A stretch of 64,000 nt of DNA, taken from Neobacillus sp. PS3-12. GTDB lineage: Bacteria; Bacillota; Bacilli; Bacillales; Cytobacillaceae. The stretch is taken from the NCBI RefSeq assembly GCF_030915385.1, contig NZ_CP133268.1:4872001-4936000 (forward strand), read 5' to 3'. The translations under genes were made by a program, and so were the position numbers. Each line of letters opens with the position of its first letter. Positions within the stretch are counted from its first letter, which is position 1. A model generated the notes under the pieces. The model made no database searches. It was given only the letters and a program-made list of their open reading frames with translations, and was not told the origin of the DNA. Positions 17,745 to 27,191 of the stretch are shown one piece after another.

Positions 17745-19157
17745 TTATTCACCTGATCTTGTGCCATCTTTTATATGGAAAGAGGCAATTCGTTTTTTCA
17801 TGAATGAATAAGGGATTCGGAAAAAGGCAAATAAGACATCTTTTCCCTCCGGTGTAGAGATGTCTGCTAATAAGGGGACTCCAAACGACTTTAACCTTGT
17901 TAAAAGAAGGAAAACGAACATCAGACTAATGAAAAAACCAAAAATACCCATAAAATAGCCTAAAATTAGAACAAATACTCTAATAAAAAAAATATTACCT
18001 GATAATGACTGATTGACCAGTGTAAAGCTGGAAATAGCAGTTACACCGATGACCACGAGTGTTGTCGGAGATGTAACGCCCCCTCGAATAGCCGCATCAC
18101 CGATGATCAAACCACCAATAACTGCAACGATTTGTCCGATTCCTTTAGGAAGACGTGCGCCGCCTTCTTTAAATAACTCAAACATGACGAGCATAAGGAA
18201 GATCTCTATAAGCGGAGAGAATGGCAATCCTATTCTAGAAACTGTAATCGTTGCAATAAGTGGAAGCGGTAATTGACCCACATTATGTGTGATTAAGGCT
18301 GCATAAAAGCCTGGCAGAAAGATTGTCGTTAACAAACCTAAAAGGCGCAGGACTCTTTCTAATGAAGCAAAATAAAAACTAGTGTTATCATCTTCAGGTG
18401 TCTTAAATAGAAAAGAAAGATTTGTCGGTGCAATCAAAACGGTTGGGGCTCCATCTATTACAATGGCAAATCTCCCCTGATTGATCGATTCAGTAATGAA
18501 ATCAGCCCGTCCTGAATAGTTGATTTCTGGAATAAGGGTGAATTTATTCTTCATTAAATGTTCTATCAGCATAGAAGTACTTGTTACGATATCAATGTCT
18601 AAAGCCATCAGCCGCCCCTTAATATCGCTCAGAATCTGTTCGTTAATGATATCTTTTATATATAGAAGGGAAATCCTTGTATTCGTTCGTTTTCCAATGG
18701 TGTAATCTTCTACTACCAAGGAGGAAGTTCGTAACCTTTTGCGAATTAAACCCAGATTGGTTGTGATATCCTCCACAAATCCATCTTTCGGTCCTCGAAT
18801 CGAAACTTCTGCTACAGACTCGTCAGGCTGTCTCGCTGGAGACTTACTTATGTTATAAAAATAAACCTTTTCCCCAGGAGGTATTACCATAAGTTTTCCC
18901 GAAAAAATAGCTTCCTCTATTTTTTGTGTATTAATTTTCTCCTTGCTCATAACCTCCATTTGCAAAGATTGATAAATGGATCCTGAACTTTCAATATACG
19001 GCAATATAGCAGAGGAGAGCAGACTAGTATCTGTTAAGGGTTTACAATACACAAAAATGGAAGGAGTGTTCGTAGTTTTATCCACTTTTATTTCAATATC
19101 AGACGAATGGTTGAAAAATTGCTTCAATTTTTCAATAGAGAAGAGATGATCATTCAT
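17745..19157 (-). CDS. Spore germinant receptor A subunit, GerA family
   Basis: 470 residues. It has the GerA N-terminal soluble domain (VAEVSIRGPKDGFVEDITTN, then NTRISLLYIKDI) followed by 4-5 membrane helices including the conserved FLPGFYAALITHN segment. The family forms the germinant-responsive channel of spore receptors. The start overlaps the end of the B-subunit gene by 8 nt and the C gene follows after 3 nt, so translation is coupled. Gene order here is B-A-C, whereas gerA-type operons are usually A-B-C. Confidence 0.92.
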   Translation of the reverse strand: MNDHLFSIEKLKQFFNHSSDIEIKVDKTTNTPSIFVYCKPLTDTSLLSSAILPYIESSGSIYQSLQMEVMSKEKINTQKIEEAIFSGKLMVIPPGEKVYFYNISKSPARQPDESVAEVSIRGPKDGFVEDITTNLGLIRKRLRTSSLVVEDYTIGKRTNTRISLLYIKDIINEQILSDIKGRLMALDIDIVTSTSMLIEHLMKNKFTLIPEINYSGRADFITESINQGRFAIVIDGAPTVLIAPTNLSFLFKTPEDDNTSFYFASLERVLRLLGLLTTIFLPGFYAALITHNVGQLPLPLIATITVSRIGLPFSPLIEIFLMLVMFELFKEGGARLPKGIGQIVAVIGGLIIGDAAIRGGVTSPTTLVVIGVTAISSFTLVNQSLSGNIFFIRVFVLILGYFMGIFGFFISLMFVFLLLTRLKSFGVPLLADISTPEGKDVLFAFFRIPYSFMKKRIASFHIKDGTRSGE

Positions 19158-20241
19158 GGTGAATACTTCCCCCTAACCACTTCTGTTTATTTTTCACGAT
19201 AAATAACGCTAAGATAAAAATTTGTATGGTTAATAAAAGAAAAGAGAAAGGTCTGAAATATCCGTAGATAAAGGAGGCCAAAGTGCTTTGATCAAATGGA
19301 TAGATACAAGCAATAAAAAGGATCAAGTATGTCATTCTTACTATCTTATGATTATTATTGTCTTTTGTCAGAATTCTACATGAGATTAGGACAAATAAAC
19401 TAATCCTTATCACTCCACCTGAAATCCACTGATAAATTGCAAAAAAATCGGTATGTGAAAAATATCTTCCAATCGAAATTAAGCGCCACTGTTCATAAGC
19501 AGGGTATCGATACATAGAGGCCTGCTCAGGTCCAAATTCTTCAATCGCCGCCATCGTAGGTCCAAGCATTAGCCCAATGATCACAAGCCCAACAATCAAT
19601 ATTTGCTTTCTTGAAACAGTTTTCCTTAAAAGTGGAGTTAAAAATATGATGATAAATAACTCTAAAATAGGTAAAGAAGAAAATATAAGACCCTTGGTGA
19701 TTGGTACGTATCCATCCGTAAACAATGGGAATAGTAGTTCATAATGTTTTTTTTTAATATTTGCAAAAGAAATAAAAAAACCTAATAAAAGAACGAATGG
19801 GCAAAGAAGGCTGCTTAAGAGCCCAATAGAAAAAAAGCCAGACTCGGTACATAATAAACAGAAAATAAGCAATGCAACAGCTAGGATAAAACTGTTAAAC
19901 CCTTGCATATAGCTCAGTTGTGACCAATAAATAATTTCCTTTGCCGTAAAAAAAGCATCAAGCAGCATATAGAGAGCTATTGGTAAAAGAAGGCTGTAAT
20001 AACAGAGTAAGGTAGAATGATCGTTTAAAAGCTTAATAATGGAACGGTTTTTGACTATGTCCACAATCTTGAAAAGAAGATAAATCCATAAAGGTAGAAT
20101 GATAACCGTTAACACGATACTAATCCATGCGTCTCTTTTTGCTGTGGTTAAGAGGAATGGAATAATTTCAACGTGTGCAAACAGGCCCACAGAAAGTAAA
20201 ATTGTATAAATAATTGAAATAAACCTTAACTTATTCTCCAT
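19150..20241 (-). CDS. Spore germinant receptor B subunit, GerAB-type permease
   Basis: 363 residues with about ten membrane helices, of the APC-superfamily GerAB type that binds nutrient germinants. It is the first gene of the three-gene ger operon, and AAAAGGAC precedes its ATG. Expression in the forespore (SigG) is expected for the family. I did not find a convincing SigG promoter in the 150 nt upstream. Confidence 0.88.
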   Translation of the reverse strand: MENKLRFISIIYTILLSVGLFAHVEIIPFLLTTAKRDAWISIVLTVIILPLWIYLLFKIVDIVKNRSIIKLLNDHSTLLCYYSLLLPIALYMLLDAFFTAKEIIYWSQLSYMQGFNSFILAVALLIFCLLCTESGFFSIGLLSSLLCPFVLLLGFFISFANIKKKHYELLFPLFTDGYVPITKGLIFSSLPILELFIIIFLTPLLRKTVSRKQILIVGLVIIGLMLGPTMAAIEEFGPEQASMYRYPAYEQWRLISIGRYFSHTDFFAIYQWISGGVIRISLFVLISCRILTKDNNNHKIVRMTYLILFIACIYPFDQSTLASFIYGYFRPFSFLLLTIQIFILALFIVKNKQKWLGGSIHHE

Positions 20242-20393
20242 TTTTCAAGTCCTTTTTTCCATATTGTTCCTCTTGTTTCCTTATCCTATTCGTTGATTTT
20301 TTTCTCAGTAGCTGTATTTATCTTAATGTATACGAATATTAATGTACTGGGAAAGTAGAGGTTTTCGGAAACCGATCGTTAGGAGGGAATGAC

Positions 20394-22706
20394 TTGAATG
20401 TAATTGGAAAAAGTGTCATTCGTAAAGAGGCGTGGGATAAAGTCACTGGTCGGGCGAAATACACGCATGATTACCAATCAATCGGCATGCTTTCTTGTAG
20501 AAAGGTTATTAGTTCATATGGGCACGCCAGAATTACGGCGATTGATACATCAGAAGCGCTTAATGTACAAGGAGTTAGAGCGATTGTTACAGGAGAACAT
20601 TTGCCTCTTATCGGGGAAGCAATTCGTGACCGTCCTCCGATTGCTGTTGATAAAGTTCGCTATCACGGAGAACCAGTTGCATTAGTTGTCGCTGATACTC
20701 CAGGGCAGGCCATGAAAGCAGCTGCACTGGTTAAGGTGTCCTATGAATTATTGCCGGTTGTAAATTCACCCACTCAAGCTTTTCAAAAAGATGCTCCGCT
20801 CGTCCATGAAAAGTTAGGTGATTATAAAAAGGAAAAAGATTCAAGTCCGGTTCCGAGAACCAACATTGCGACCCTTATAAAAATTCGCAAAGGGAATATG
20901 GAAAAAGGATGGGCTGAAAGTGAGGTAACGGTAGAAGCGAGTTATTCCTTTGCCCCTTCGGACCATGCAGCATTGGAAACAAGATGTGCCACTTGCGAAA
21001 TATTACCTGATGGAACAATCAATATTATGACCTCTTCTCAGGCACCTTTTATGGTTAAAACACTTATATCTACGTACTTTGGTGAGGATATGGGGAAAAT
21101 TGTTGTTCAAACGCCGTTCGTAGGAGGCGCTTATGGAGGAAAGGCTCCTGTTCAGCTTGAAATTTGGGCCTACTTAGCCTCAAAGGCTGTTGGCGGCAGA
21201 CCTGTAAAGGTTTGGAATACCCGTGAAGAGGATATCATTACATCGCCTTCACACATTGGACTGGATGCAACCGTTAAATTTGGGGCCGACCGTAACGGGA
21301 AAATTAAAGCGATGGAAATCCAATATTTATGGGATGGGGGTGCCTATTCCGATAAAGCTATTGATGTAACGAGATCGGGGGCAGTCGATTGCACAGGCCC
21401 CTACGATGTTGAGAATGTTTGGTGTGATTCGTACTGTATGTATACCAACCATCCGTATGCGGCGCCTTTCAGAGGATTTTCCCATTCCGAGCTTACCTTT
21501 GTGATTGAAAGGACAATGGATATACTTGCGCAAAAACTGCAGATGGACCCGCTTGAACTTCGTTATATGAATGCCATTAGGCCAGGAGATACGACACCGA
21601 CCAGGGTTCTTTTGAATAAAAGCAATCTGGGAAACTTACCACAATGTATTGAGAGAATAAGAGAACTGATCAAGTGGGACGAAGGCCAGATTAAAGAGAT
21701 TGATGAACGTTTCGTCCGAGTAAAAGCCGTAAGCTGCAGCTGGAAAACTTCTACGATTGATGCCAACGCTCCCTCTGGTGTGATTTTAACGTTTAATCGG
21801 GATGGAAGCATCAATTTAATGTCAGGCGTTATTGAAATTGGAACTGGAACGAAGACCGTTCTCGCTCAAATCCTTGCGGAGAAACTGAAAATGGATGTCG
21901 ATAAAGTTCATGTTCGTATGGAAGTCGATACCCAGACAACGCCGGAACATTTTAAGACTGTTGCCAGCAGGGGAACGTTTATGGCCGGCAGGGCTACCTT
22001 AAATGCGGCTGAAGATGTGATAAAGCAATTAAAAGAAGTCGCTTCATGTGTGTTAAGAGCACCAAAGGAAGATCTGGAAGTTGCGAATAGTCGGGTGTTT
22101 TTAAGAGATGATCCATCAATTGGACTTCATTTCAAAGATATCGGCTACGGTTATAAATATCCAAATGGTAATGCGATTGGCGGTCAAATCATTGGCAGAG
22201 GAAAATATATATTACGCCACATAACGAGTTTAGATCCGGAAACGGGTGCTGGGAAACCCGGCCCGGAATGGTCTGCGGCGGCATATGGTGTAGAGGTAGA
22301 ATTCGATCGCATAGATTATACGTACAGACTTGTTCATGCTGCGGCAGTCGTGGATGCTGGAAAAGTGCTTAATGAAAAAGCAGCATTAGGTCAGGTTATG
22401 GGTGCAATGAGTATGGGGCTCGCATTCGCGGCGAGAGAAACTTTTTATTTTGATCAATATGGGAGGGTCTTAAATCCGCAGCTTAGAACCTATCGCCCGA
22501 TCCGCTATGGAGAGAATCCAGATTACTCGGTTGATTTTGTTGAAAACCCGCAGATTGATGCACCATTTGGAGCACGTGGAATCGGTGAACTAGGCTTAAT
22601 GGGAATGCCTGGGGCTCTCGGGAATGCATTGTCGTTGGCTGCTGGTGTACCACTTAACAATCTTCCCTTAATACCAGAGTTGATTTGGAAAGCAAAGACA
22701 GTTTGA
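20394..22706 (+). CDS. Molybdopterin-binding xanthine dehydrogenase/aldehyde oxidase-family large subunit, stand-alone
   Basis: 770 residues. The N-terminal aldehyde-oxidase a/b hammerhead domain (about 15-125) is followed by the two molybdopterin domains with GGAYGGKAPVQLE, APFRGFSHSELTF and the C-terminal ARGIGELGLMG that carries the catalytic Glu. The start is TTG 20394 with AGGAGGGA six nt upstream. Enzymes of this family normally need 2Fe-2S and FAD subunits, and none is adjacent. The nearest are in the separate cluster at 31.8-36.1 kb. It may use those subunits or be an orphan; the substrate is unknown. Confidence 0.85.
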   Translation: MNVIGKSVIRKEAWDKVTGRAKYTHDYQSIGMLSCRKVISSYGHARITAIDTSEALNVQGVRAIVTGEHLPLIGEAIRDRPPIAVDKVRYHGEPVALVVADTPGQAMKAAALVKVSYELLPVVNSPTQAFQKDAPLVHEKLGDYKKEKDSSPVPRTNIATLIKIRKGNMEKGWAESEVTVEASYSFAPSDHAALETRCATCEILPDGTINIMTSSQAPFMVKTLISTYFGEDMGKIVVQTPFVGGAYGGKAPVQLEIWAYLASKAVGGRPVKVWNTREEDIITSPSHIGLDATVKFGADRNGKIKAMEIQYLWDGGAYSDKAIDVTRSGAVDCTGPYDVENVWCDSYCMYTNHPYAAPFRGFSHSELTFVIERTMDILAQKLQMDPLELRYMNAIRPGDTTPTRVLLNKSNLGNLPQCIERIRELIKWDEGQIKEIDERFVRVKAVSCSWKTSTIDANAPSGVILTFNRDGSINLMSGVIEIGTGTKTVLAQILAEKLKMDVDKVHVRMEVDTQTTPEHFKTVASRGTFMAGRATLNAAEDVIKQLKEVASCVLRAPKEDLEVANSRVFLRDDPSIGLHFKDIGYGYKYPNGNAIGGQIIGRGKYILRHITSLDPETGAGKPGPEWSAAAYGVEVEFDRIDYTYRLVHAAAVVDAGKVLNEKAALGQVMGAMSMGLAFAARETFYFDQYGRVLNPQLRTYRPIRYGENPDYSVDFVENPQIDAPFGARGIGELGLMGMPGALGNALSLAAGVPLNNLPLIPELIWKAKTV

Positions 22707-22763
22707 TTTTAAAAAGATTAGTCTGTAAACAATTATTAAATTTAGGACCTATTTGATTTTAGC

Positions 22764-22823
22764 GTCAGGCACCATAAAAAGACATTTTTCATTTTTGTCT
22801 TTCTATGCTGTCTGACTCTTTTT
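22764..22823. repeat. Dispersed hairpin element, copy 1 (also terminator-like)
   Basis: GTCAGGCA pairs with TGTCTGAC (22809-22816) and an inner AAAAAGACA pairs with TGTCTTT (22796-22802); TCTTTTT follows. The same two-part design with nearly the same sequence recurs at 30374, and its right arm at 46133. It lies between two convergent genes and can terminate both. Confidence 0.6.
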
Positions 22824-22835
22824 ATATCACAGCTA

Positions 22836-23288
22836 TTATTTTGAGGATAGGTTAATGGTTACATGTAATTCCATCTCTACATTCCCCTGGATCGCACGGC
22901 TAATCATACAAGAGCCTTCAGCTTTTTCAGCAAGTTCCTTTGCTAATTGAACGTCCTTTTCGATTGCGTTTGCTTTTAGTACAATTTTCGGGCGATGGAT
23001 GATCTTTTTATAAGTAAACACACCTTTCGTTACATCAACAATTCCTTCTGATTCCATGGATAACTGTTCTTTCTCTAAATGGCTGCGCTCTAACATGGCA
23101 GCCAAAGTGATGATATAGCAGGTGGCCGCTGCGCCAAGCAGCATTTCGTCCGGGTTGGTTCCAACACCAGGTCCGTCCATTTCTGGTGGAATGGAAATCT
23201 TAGTGACTAAATTTCCCGCTTCAATAGTGCCTATATCATTTCTCAATCCGGGCCAGTTAGCTTTTAAATGAAAATGATGTTCTGCCAT
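22836..23288 (-). CDS. OsmC-family peroxiredoxin-like protein
   Basis: 150 residues, OsmC/Ohr fold. The two redox cysteines expected for the family are Cys57 (GAAATCYIITLAAML) and Cys127 (AEGSCMISRAIQGN). The sequence fits the staphylococcal SACOL1771-type subgroup. It probably reduces organic hydroperoxides in the cytoplasm. A GGAGGAAA ribosome binding site precedes the ATG. It appears to be monocistronic. Confidence 0.85.
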   Translation of the reverse strand: MAEHHFHLKANWPGLRNDIGTIEAGNLVTKISIPPEMDGPGVGTNPDEMLLGAAATCYIITLAAMLERSHLEKEQLSMESEGIVDVTKGVFTYKKIIHRPKIVLKANAIEKDVQLAKELAEKAEGSCMISRAIQGNVEMELHVTINLSSK

Positions 23289-23335
23289 TTATGTTTCCTC
23301 CAAGTGTTCTTCTACTAAGGTACAACTCATTATAT

Positions 23336-23505
23336 CGAAAACAGTTAACTTTCTAAAAAGCTATGCTTTAGGGGCGTTAATAATCCTTATACCTATTGAA
23401 TATTGGGTCATTGGGAAGGATCTGAAAGAAGGCCATCTCCATGCAATTTTTCATGAAGGTACTTGCATAGGTGTCGTGGTTGTGAACCTTTTTTATCACT
23501 ACTAA
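23336..23505 (+). pseudogene. Possible remnant of a membrane-protein gene
   Basis: This stretch reads, without a start codon, as K-T-V-N-F-L-K-S-Y followed by a hydrophobic helix (ALGALIILIPIEYWVIG) and a K-D-L-K-E-G-H-L-H-A tail to a TAA at 23503. Composition is protein-like but there is no start or ribosome binding site. It may be the 3' end of a deleted gene, or chance. Confidence 0.2.
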
Positions 23506-24041
23506 TTCTTAAACAATTTACAATTGTATATTTTATCAATGGCTAGATACAGAACAAAATAGCTGATAAATGAATACCAATACTTCCACTTTAAAGGTTC
23601 ATAAATACTTAACCAAGAAAAAAACGGTTCAACTATAAATGAAATGATGAAGGAAAAACCTAACGATTTTATATATCTGTTTACTTTTTGTTTATATTGC
23701 ATTAATAACATAAATGAAACTGGGACCAATGTTAAATCCCAAGGAATATAAACAGGAGTGAAAGGTAAAACTTTCCAGTCATAATACCATAATCCATAAC
23801 ACAGACCTATAATATCTAATGTATTTGCTATTAACATTATAATAAATCCGATAAATAATAACCTTACTGTATTATTCTTATCCCTGATTTTTATCCAGAT
23901 GATCCAAGGCATGATTGCTAGTGCTAACTGAAGCCACCAACGCCAAGAAAAAACGATATGTTGAAGCCATAAATCTAACATATTTGAATTATTAGCGACT
24001 ACAACTTTGTATATGTTAGTTGTTATATGCACTTTTTCCAA
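23502..24041 (-). CDS. CBO0543-family integral membrane protein
   Basis: 179 residues with about five membrane helices and Trp/Tyr-rich loops (FSWRWWLQLALAIMPW, LCYGLWYYDW, FTPVYIPWDLTLVPV). This fits the CBO0543 family of uncharacterised Firmicutes membrane proteins. A TTG start at 24041 is eight nt from AAAGG; a GTG at 24050 overlaps that ribosome binding site and is less likely. It stands alone; function unknown. Confidence 0.65.
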   Translation of the reverse strand: MEKVHITTNIYKVVVANNSNMLDLWLQHIVFSWRWWLQLALAIMPWIIWIKIRDKNNTVRLLFIGFIIMLIANTLDIIGLCYGLWYYDWKVLPFTPVYIPWDLTLVPVSFMLLMQYKQKVNRYIKSLGFSFIISFIVEPFFSWLSIYEPLKWKYWYSFISYFVLYLAIDKIYNCKLFKN

Positions 24042-24233
24042 ACAAATCACCTTTATTAGTGTTACCTATAGCACTTGAATCATGTAAATATATATTGAAT
24101 TCTCCATTTATCAACTTATTGGCTAAAAGCAAATTTTTTAAAAGTATTCCATAAATCCTTTTGAGGGATAGAATAGTGTGCTATTATATATTTAGATAAT
24201 TAACTAAATAACAAAAGGAAAGAGGTTATCACA

Positions 24234-25160
24234 ATGGCTGATGAAAAAATAGTGATTGGTGCAGGCACAAAATATCCTCTTAATGGAATTCTAACCATTC
24301 CCGATCAAACGAATGGACCAACTCCTGCGGTTGTTTTGGTTCATGGCTCAGGTCCAAGTGACATGGATCAAAAAATTGGAGAAAATGCTCCTTTTAAAGA
24401 CCTTGCTGAAGGTTTGTCGGAAAAAGGAATTGCAGTGATCCGTTATGATAAGAGAACATTTGTATATGGTAAGGAAATGAGAAATGATCCTGGAGTATCG
24501 GTTAAAGTAGAGACAATTGAAGATGCCATTCGTGCTGCTGATTTCTTACGGAAAGATGAGCGAATTGATGCAACGAAAATATTTATAATTGGGCACAGCA
24601 TGGGCGGGATGTTAGCTCCAAGAATTGATGCGGAAGGTGGGGATTTTGTCGGCATCATTATCATGGCGGGATCACCAAGGAAGTTAGAAGAACTTATCAT
24701 GGATCAAAATGACCAAGTTTTAAACTCGTTGAATCGACTTTTGAAAATGATAGCAAAGAAACAAATTGCTTCCTTATCATCTAAGTTTGACAACATTTAT
24801 CGTTTAAGTGATGAAGAAGCAAAATCAACCCCAGTATTGGGGAAATACATCAGGGCCTACTATCTTAAAGAAATGGGTGAACATCCATCTGTTGATTATC
24901 TCAATGGATTGGATAAACCAGTTTTCATTTTACAAGGAGAAAAAGATTTCCAAGTTTCAATTGAAAAAGATTTTAATGGTTACAAAAAGTTGTTGGGTGA
25001 TCGGCCAAATGTAACCTTTAAACTCTATCCGAACTTGAATCATTTACTTATGCCTTCTGTTTATGGAGATATCCTTAAAGCGAAAAAAGAGTATAAGGTT
25101 GCCCAACATATTGATCGACAAGTTATTTATGACATTGCTGACTGGATTCTTTCCGTTTAA
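24234..25160 (+). CDS. Alpha/beta hydrolase
   Basis: 308 residues. Oxyanion segment VVLVHGSGPSDMD, nucleophile elbow GHSMGGMLAPR (Ser125 or thereabouts), acid near FILQGEKDFQV and histidine in PNLNHLL. No signal peptide. It is an esterase/peptidase-like hydrolase of the dienelactone or acyl-peptidase group; the substrate cannot be told. AAAGGAAAGAGG precedes the ATG. The sdpRI pair follows 41 nt downstream and may be co-transcribed. Confidence 0.8.
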   Translation: MADEKIVIGAGTKYPLNGILTIPDQTNGPTPAVVLVHGSGPSDMDQKIGENAPFKDLAEGLSEKGIAVIRYDKRTFVYGKEMRNDPGVSVKVETIEDAIRAADFLRKDERIDATKIFIIGHSMGGMLAPRIDAEGGDFVGIIIMAGSPRKLEELIMDQNDQVLNSLNRLLKMIAKKQIASLSSKFDNIYRLSDEEAKSTPVLGKYIRAYYLKEMGEHPSVDYLNGLDKPVFILQGEKDFQVSIEKDFNGYKKLLGDRPNVTFKLYPNLNHLLMPSVYGDILKAKKEYKVAQHIDRQVIYDIADWILSV

Positions 25161-25201
25161 GAAGAAGGGGAAATTCTATAAATGCTGAAGAAGGGGATAT
25201 A

Positions 25202-25477
25202 ATGAATGAAGTTTTTAAGGCTTTGGCCGACCCGACCCGAAGAAAGATTCTGGATTTGTTAAAAGAGCACGATTTAACTGCTGGGGATATTGCAGAGCAA
25301 TTTGACATGAGCAAACCATCGATTAGCAATCATTTGAAAATTTTAAAATCAGCTGGATTGGTTATTGATGAAAAAAAAGGGCAATTTATTATATACTCCT
25401 TAAACTCCACTGTCCTGGAGGATGTCATCAAATGGTTACTAGACAAGAAGGGAGAGGGGCTTCATGAAAAAAAATAA
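25202..25477 (+). CDS. sdpR: ArsR-family autorepressor SdpR
   Basis: 91-residue winged-helix protein: MNEVFKALADPTRRKILDLL, AGDIAEQFDMSKPSISNHL and a C-terminal half like B. subtilis SdpR. It lacks metal-binding cysteines. SdpR represses its own operon and is sequestered at the membrane by SdpI when the SDP toxin is present. It overlaps sdpI by 14 nt. A GAAGGGGATATA sequence precedes the ATG. Confidence 0.85.
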   Translation: MNEVFKALADPTRRKILDLLKEHDLTAGDIAEQFDMSKPSISNHLKILKSAGLVIDEKKGQFIIYSLNSTVLEDVIKWLLDKKGEGLHEKK

Positions 25478-26108
25478 ACTATTTTATCTAACGCTGATTA
25501 TTACCTTCATTCCATTGATTGTGAATCTTACTGTCTATCCACATATGCCTGATAAAGTTCCGGTTCATTGGGGAATTACTGGAGATCCAAATCGGTATGG
25601 ATCAAAAATGGAACAACTGACAATGAGTGCGTTACCACTTGTTTTGTTCTTGTTTTTAAACTTTTTACCATCGATTGACCCAAAGAAGGAATCCTATAAA
25701 AAGCATGATAGCGCCTTTTCAATCATCAATTTTGTCATTATCTTATTTCTCATCATTCTGAATATAACAGGACTGTTTAGTGCGCTTGGATATAATATAC
25801 AGTTTCAAAAAGTCGTACCGATTCTAATAGGAATTCTCTTCATCGTTCTCGGAAATTTTATGACCCAGCTTCGGCATAACTATTTTTTCGGCATTCGGAC
25901 ACCTTGGACGCTTGCATCAGAATATGTTTGGAAAAAAACACATAGATTCGGCGGGTATGTTTTTGTCGTAATCGGTCTTGTACCATTATCTTCTCTCTAT
26001 ATAGGCCCAATTGGAATGTATCTTTTCCTCGGGGCAATGGCGATTGGAATTGCATTGATCCTGATTTATTCCTATTTGATTTTCAAAAGGGAAAAACACA
26101 ATCAGTAA
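25464..26108 (+). CDS. sdpI: SdpI-family immunity/sensor membrane protein
   Basis: 214 residues, five to six membrane helices, with DUF1648-type VPVHWGITGDPNRYGSK at the N terminus and the SdpI motif NYFFGIRTPWTLASEYVWKK. In B. subtilis SdpI gives immunity to the cannibalism toxin SDP and signals to SdpR. No sdpABC toxin genes are nearby, so this pair may protect against a toxin of other cells or be used for another signal. Confidence 0.88.
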   Translation: MKKNKLFYLTLIITFIPLIVNLTVYPHMPDKVPVHWGITGDPNRYGSKMEQLTMSALPLVLFLFLNFLPSIDPKKESYKKHDSAFSIINFVIILFLIILNITGLFSALGYNIQFQKVVPILIGILFIVLGNFMTQLRHNYFFGIRTPWTLASEYVWKKTHRFGGYVFVVIGLVPLSSLYIGPIGMYLFLGAMAIGIALILIYSYLIFKREKHNQ

Positions 26109-26121
26109 TTTTAAAAATGAT

Positions 26122-26167
26122 AAAACACTCGTAAATGTTGTTCAATCAGCAGTTGTGAGTGTTTTTT
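26122..26167 (+). terminator. Terminator after sdpI
   Basis: AAAACACTC pairs with GAGTGTTTT (26157-26165), followed by further T. The loop is long (26 nt). Confidence 0.65.
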
Positions 26168-26177
26168 TGGGGGGAAA

Positions 26178-26975
26178 TTAAATAGCATATGAATCATATG
26201 ATTCAAGGAGATACCGTTCTATAAACTCAGCTAATCCATCACTTTCGTGGTGTCCTGTAACAAAGTCGGCTGCTGCTTTAACTGTTTCGCTCGCATTCCC
26301 CATTGCCACTCCAGTACCGACTTGACGAAGCATTTCTATATCATTGGGTCCGTCTCCAATGGCTACGGCTTCACTTGGATTAATTCGAAATTCGGTAAGT
26401 AAGCTTTTTATAGCTGACCATTTGGAAACATTAGGAGCAACCAACTCAAACCCGTCATTCCAATCTATGACTTCAGTTTCTTTTTTAAACAATGCGGAAA
26501 TTTTCGGACTTGGTACTCCTGTTCGAACACTGTATTTAAGAACATCTTGATAATTTGCCTGTCTTAAATCTCCAATATACAGTGGCGGAATTTGCCCAAC
26601 TTTTGTCCAATAATCAATTTCTTCATTTGTTTCCTTACAAAAAAGCCCATCTGCAGTGTGGATCATAACATTATGAGAACTTTCAGCAGTCAGATTGTGA
26701 AATCGTTCATCGTTCAATTTGATGGTTTTCATTTCGATTATTCTTCCTGTCTCTGCATCGTGAATAGCGGCACCATTCAAACAGATCATCGGAGTTTGTA
26801 ATCCAATTTCTTTATGGTAGGGAGCGGTTACTTCATAATGTCGACCAGTGGCTAGAAAAACCTGGACTCCCTGATTAATGAGTCTGTAGATAGCTCTCTT
26901 ATTTCGGTTGGAAATGTGGTTTGTGGTTTTCAGTAGTGTACCATCCATATCAATAAATATTGCACGCACATTCAT
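26178..26975 (-). CDS. HAD-superfamily Cof-type phosphatase
   Basis: 265 residues, HAD IIB (Cof) family. Motif I is IFIDMDGTLL with the nucleophile Asp, motif II is FLATGR, and motif IV is AIGDGPNDIEMLRQVGTGVAMGNA. These enzymes dephosphorylate sugar phosphates or nucleotides. The substrate is unknown. It resembles YkrA-like Bacillus proteins. A GGAGGCAGGATAA sequence precedes the ATG. Confidence 0.87.
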   Translation of the reverse strand: MNVRAIFIDMDGTLLKTTNHISNRNKRAIYRLINQGVQVFLATGRHYEVTAPYHKEIGLQTPMICLNGAAIHDAETGRIIEMKTIKLNDERFHNLTAESSHNVMIHTADGLFCKETNEEIDYWTKVGQIPPLYIGDLRQANYQDVLKYSVRTGVPSPKISALFKKETEVIDWNDGFELVAPNVSKWSAIKSLLTEFRINPSEAVAIGDGPNDIEMLRQVGTGVAMGNASETVKAAADFVTGHHESDGLAEFIERYLLESYDSYAI

Positions 26976-27115
26976 TTATCCTGCCTCCTCATTCGTTGTT
27001 AAACCAATCATATCATTTGAATATGAATCTCTAGTAAACTTAGTGTATAGATTAAATGAAGTTTAATGGAAATGAGGGTTTCTTTCTTTTAATTTTGAGG
27101 ACCTGAATAAAATGA

Positions 27116-27139
27116 AGCCCCACGCAATCCCGTGGAGCT
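27116..27139 (-). terminator. Terminator of the small membrane-protein gene
   Basis: On the minus strand AGCTCCACG pairs with CGTGGGGCT around a 6-nt loop, followed by TCATTTTATT. Confidence 0.6.
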
Positions 27140-27191
27140 ACATACTATTCTCTATAGGAGTTGGCCATGAATTATATAAGTAATTTATAGA

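Noticed and set aside
20242..20393. SigG promoter expected before the ger operon
   Set aside because: No pair of -35/-10 elements at correct spacing was found; not reported as a feature.
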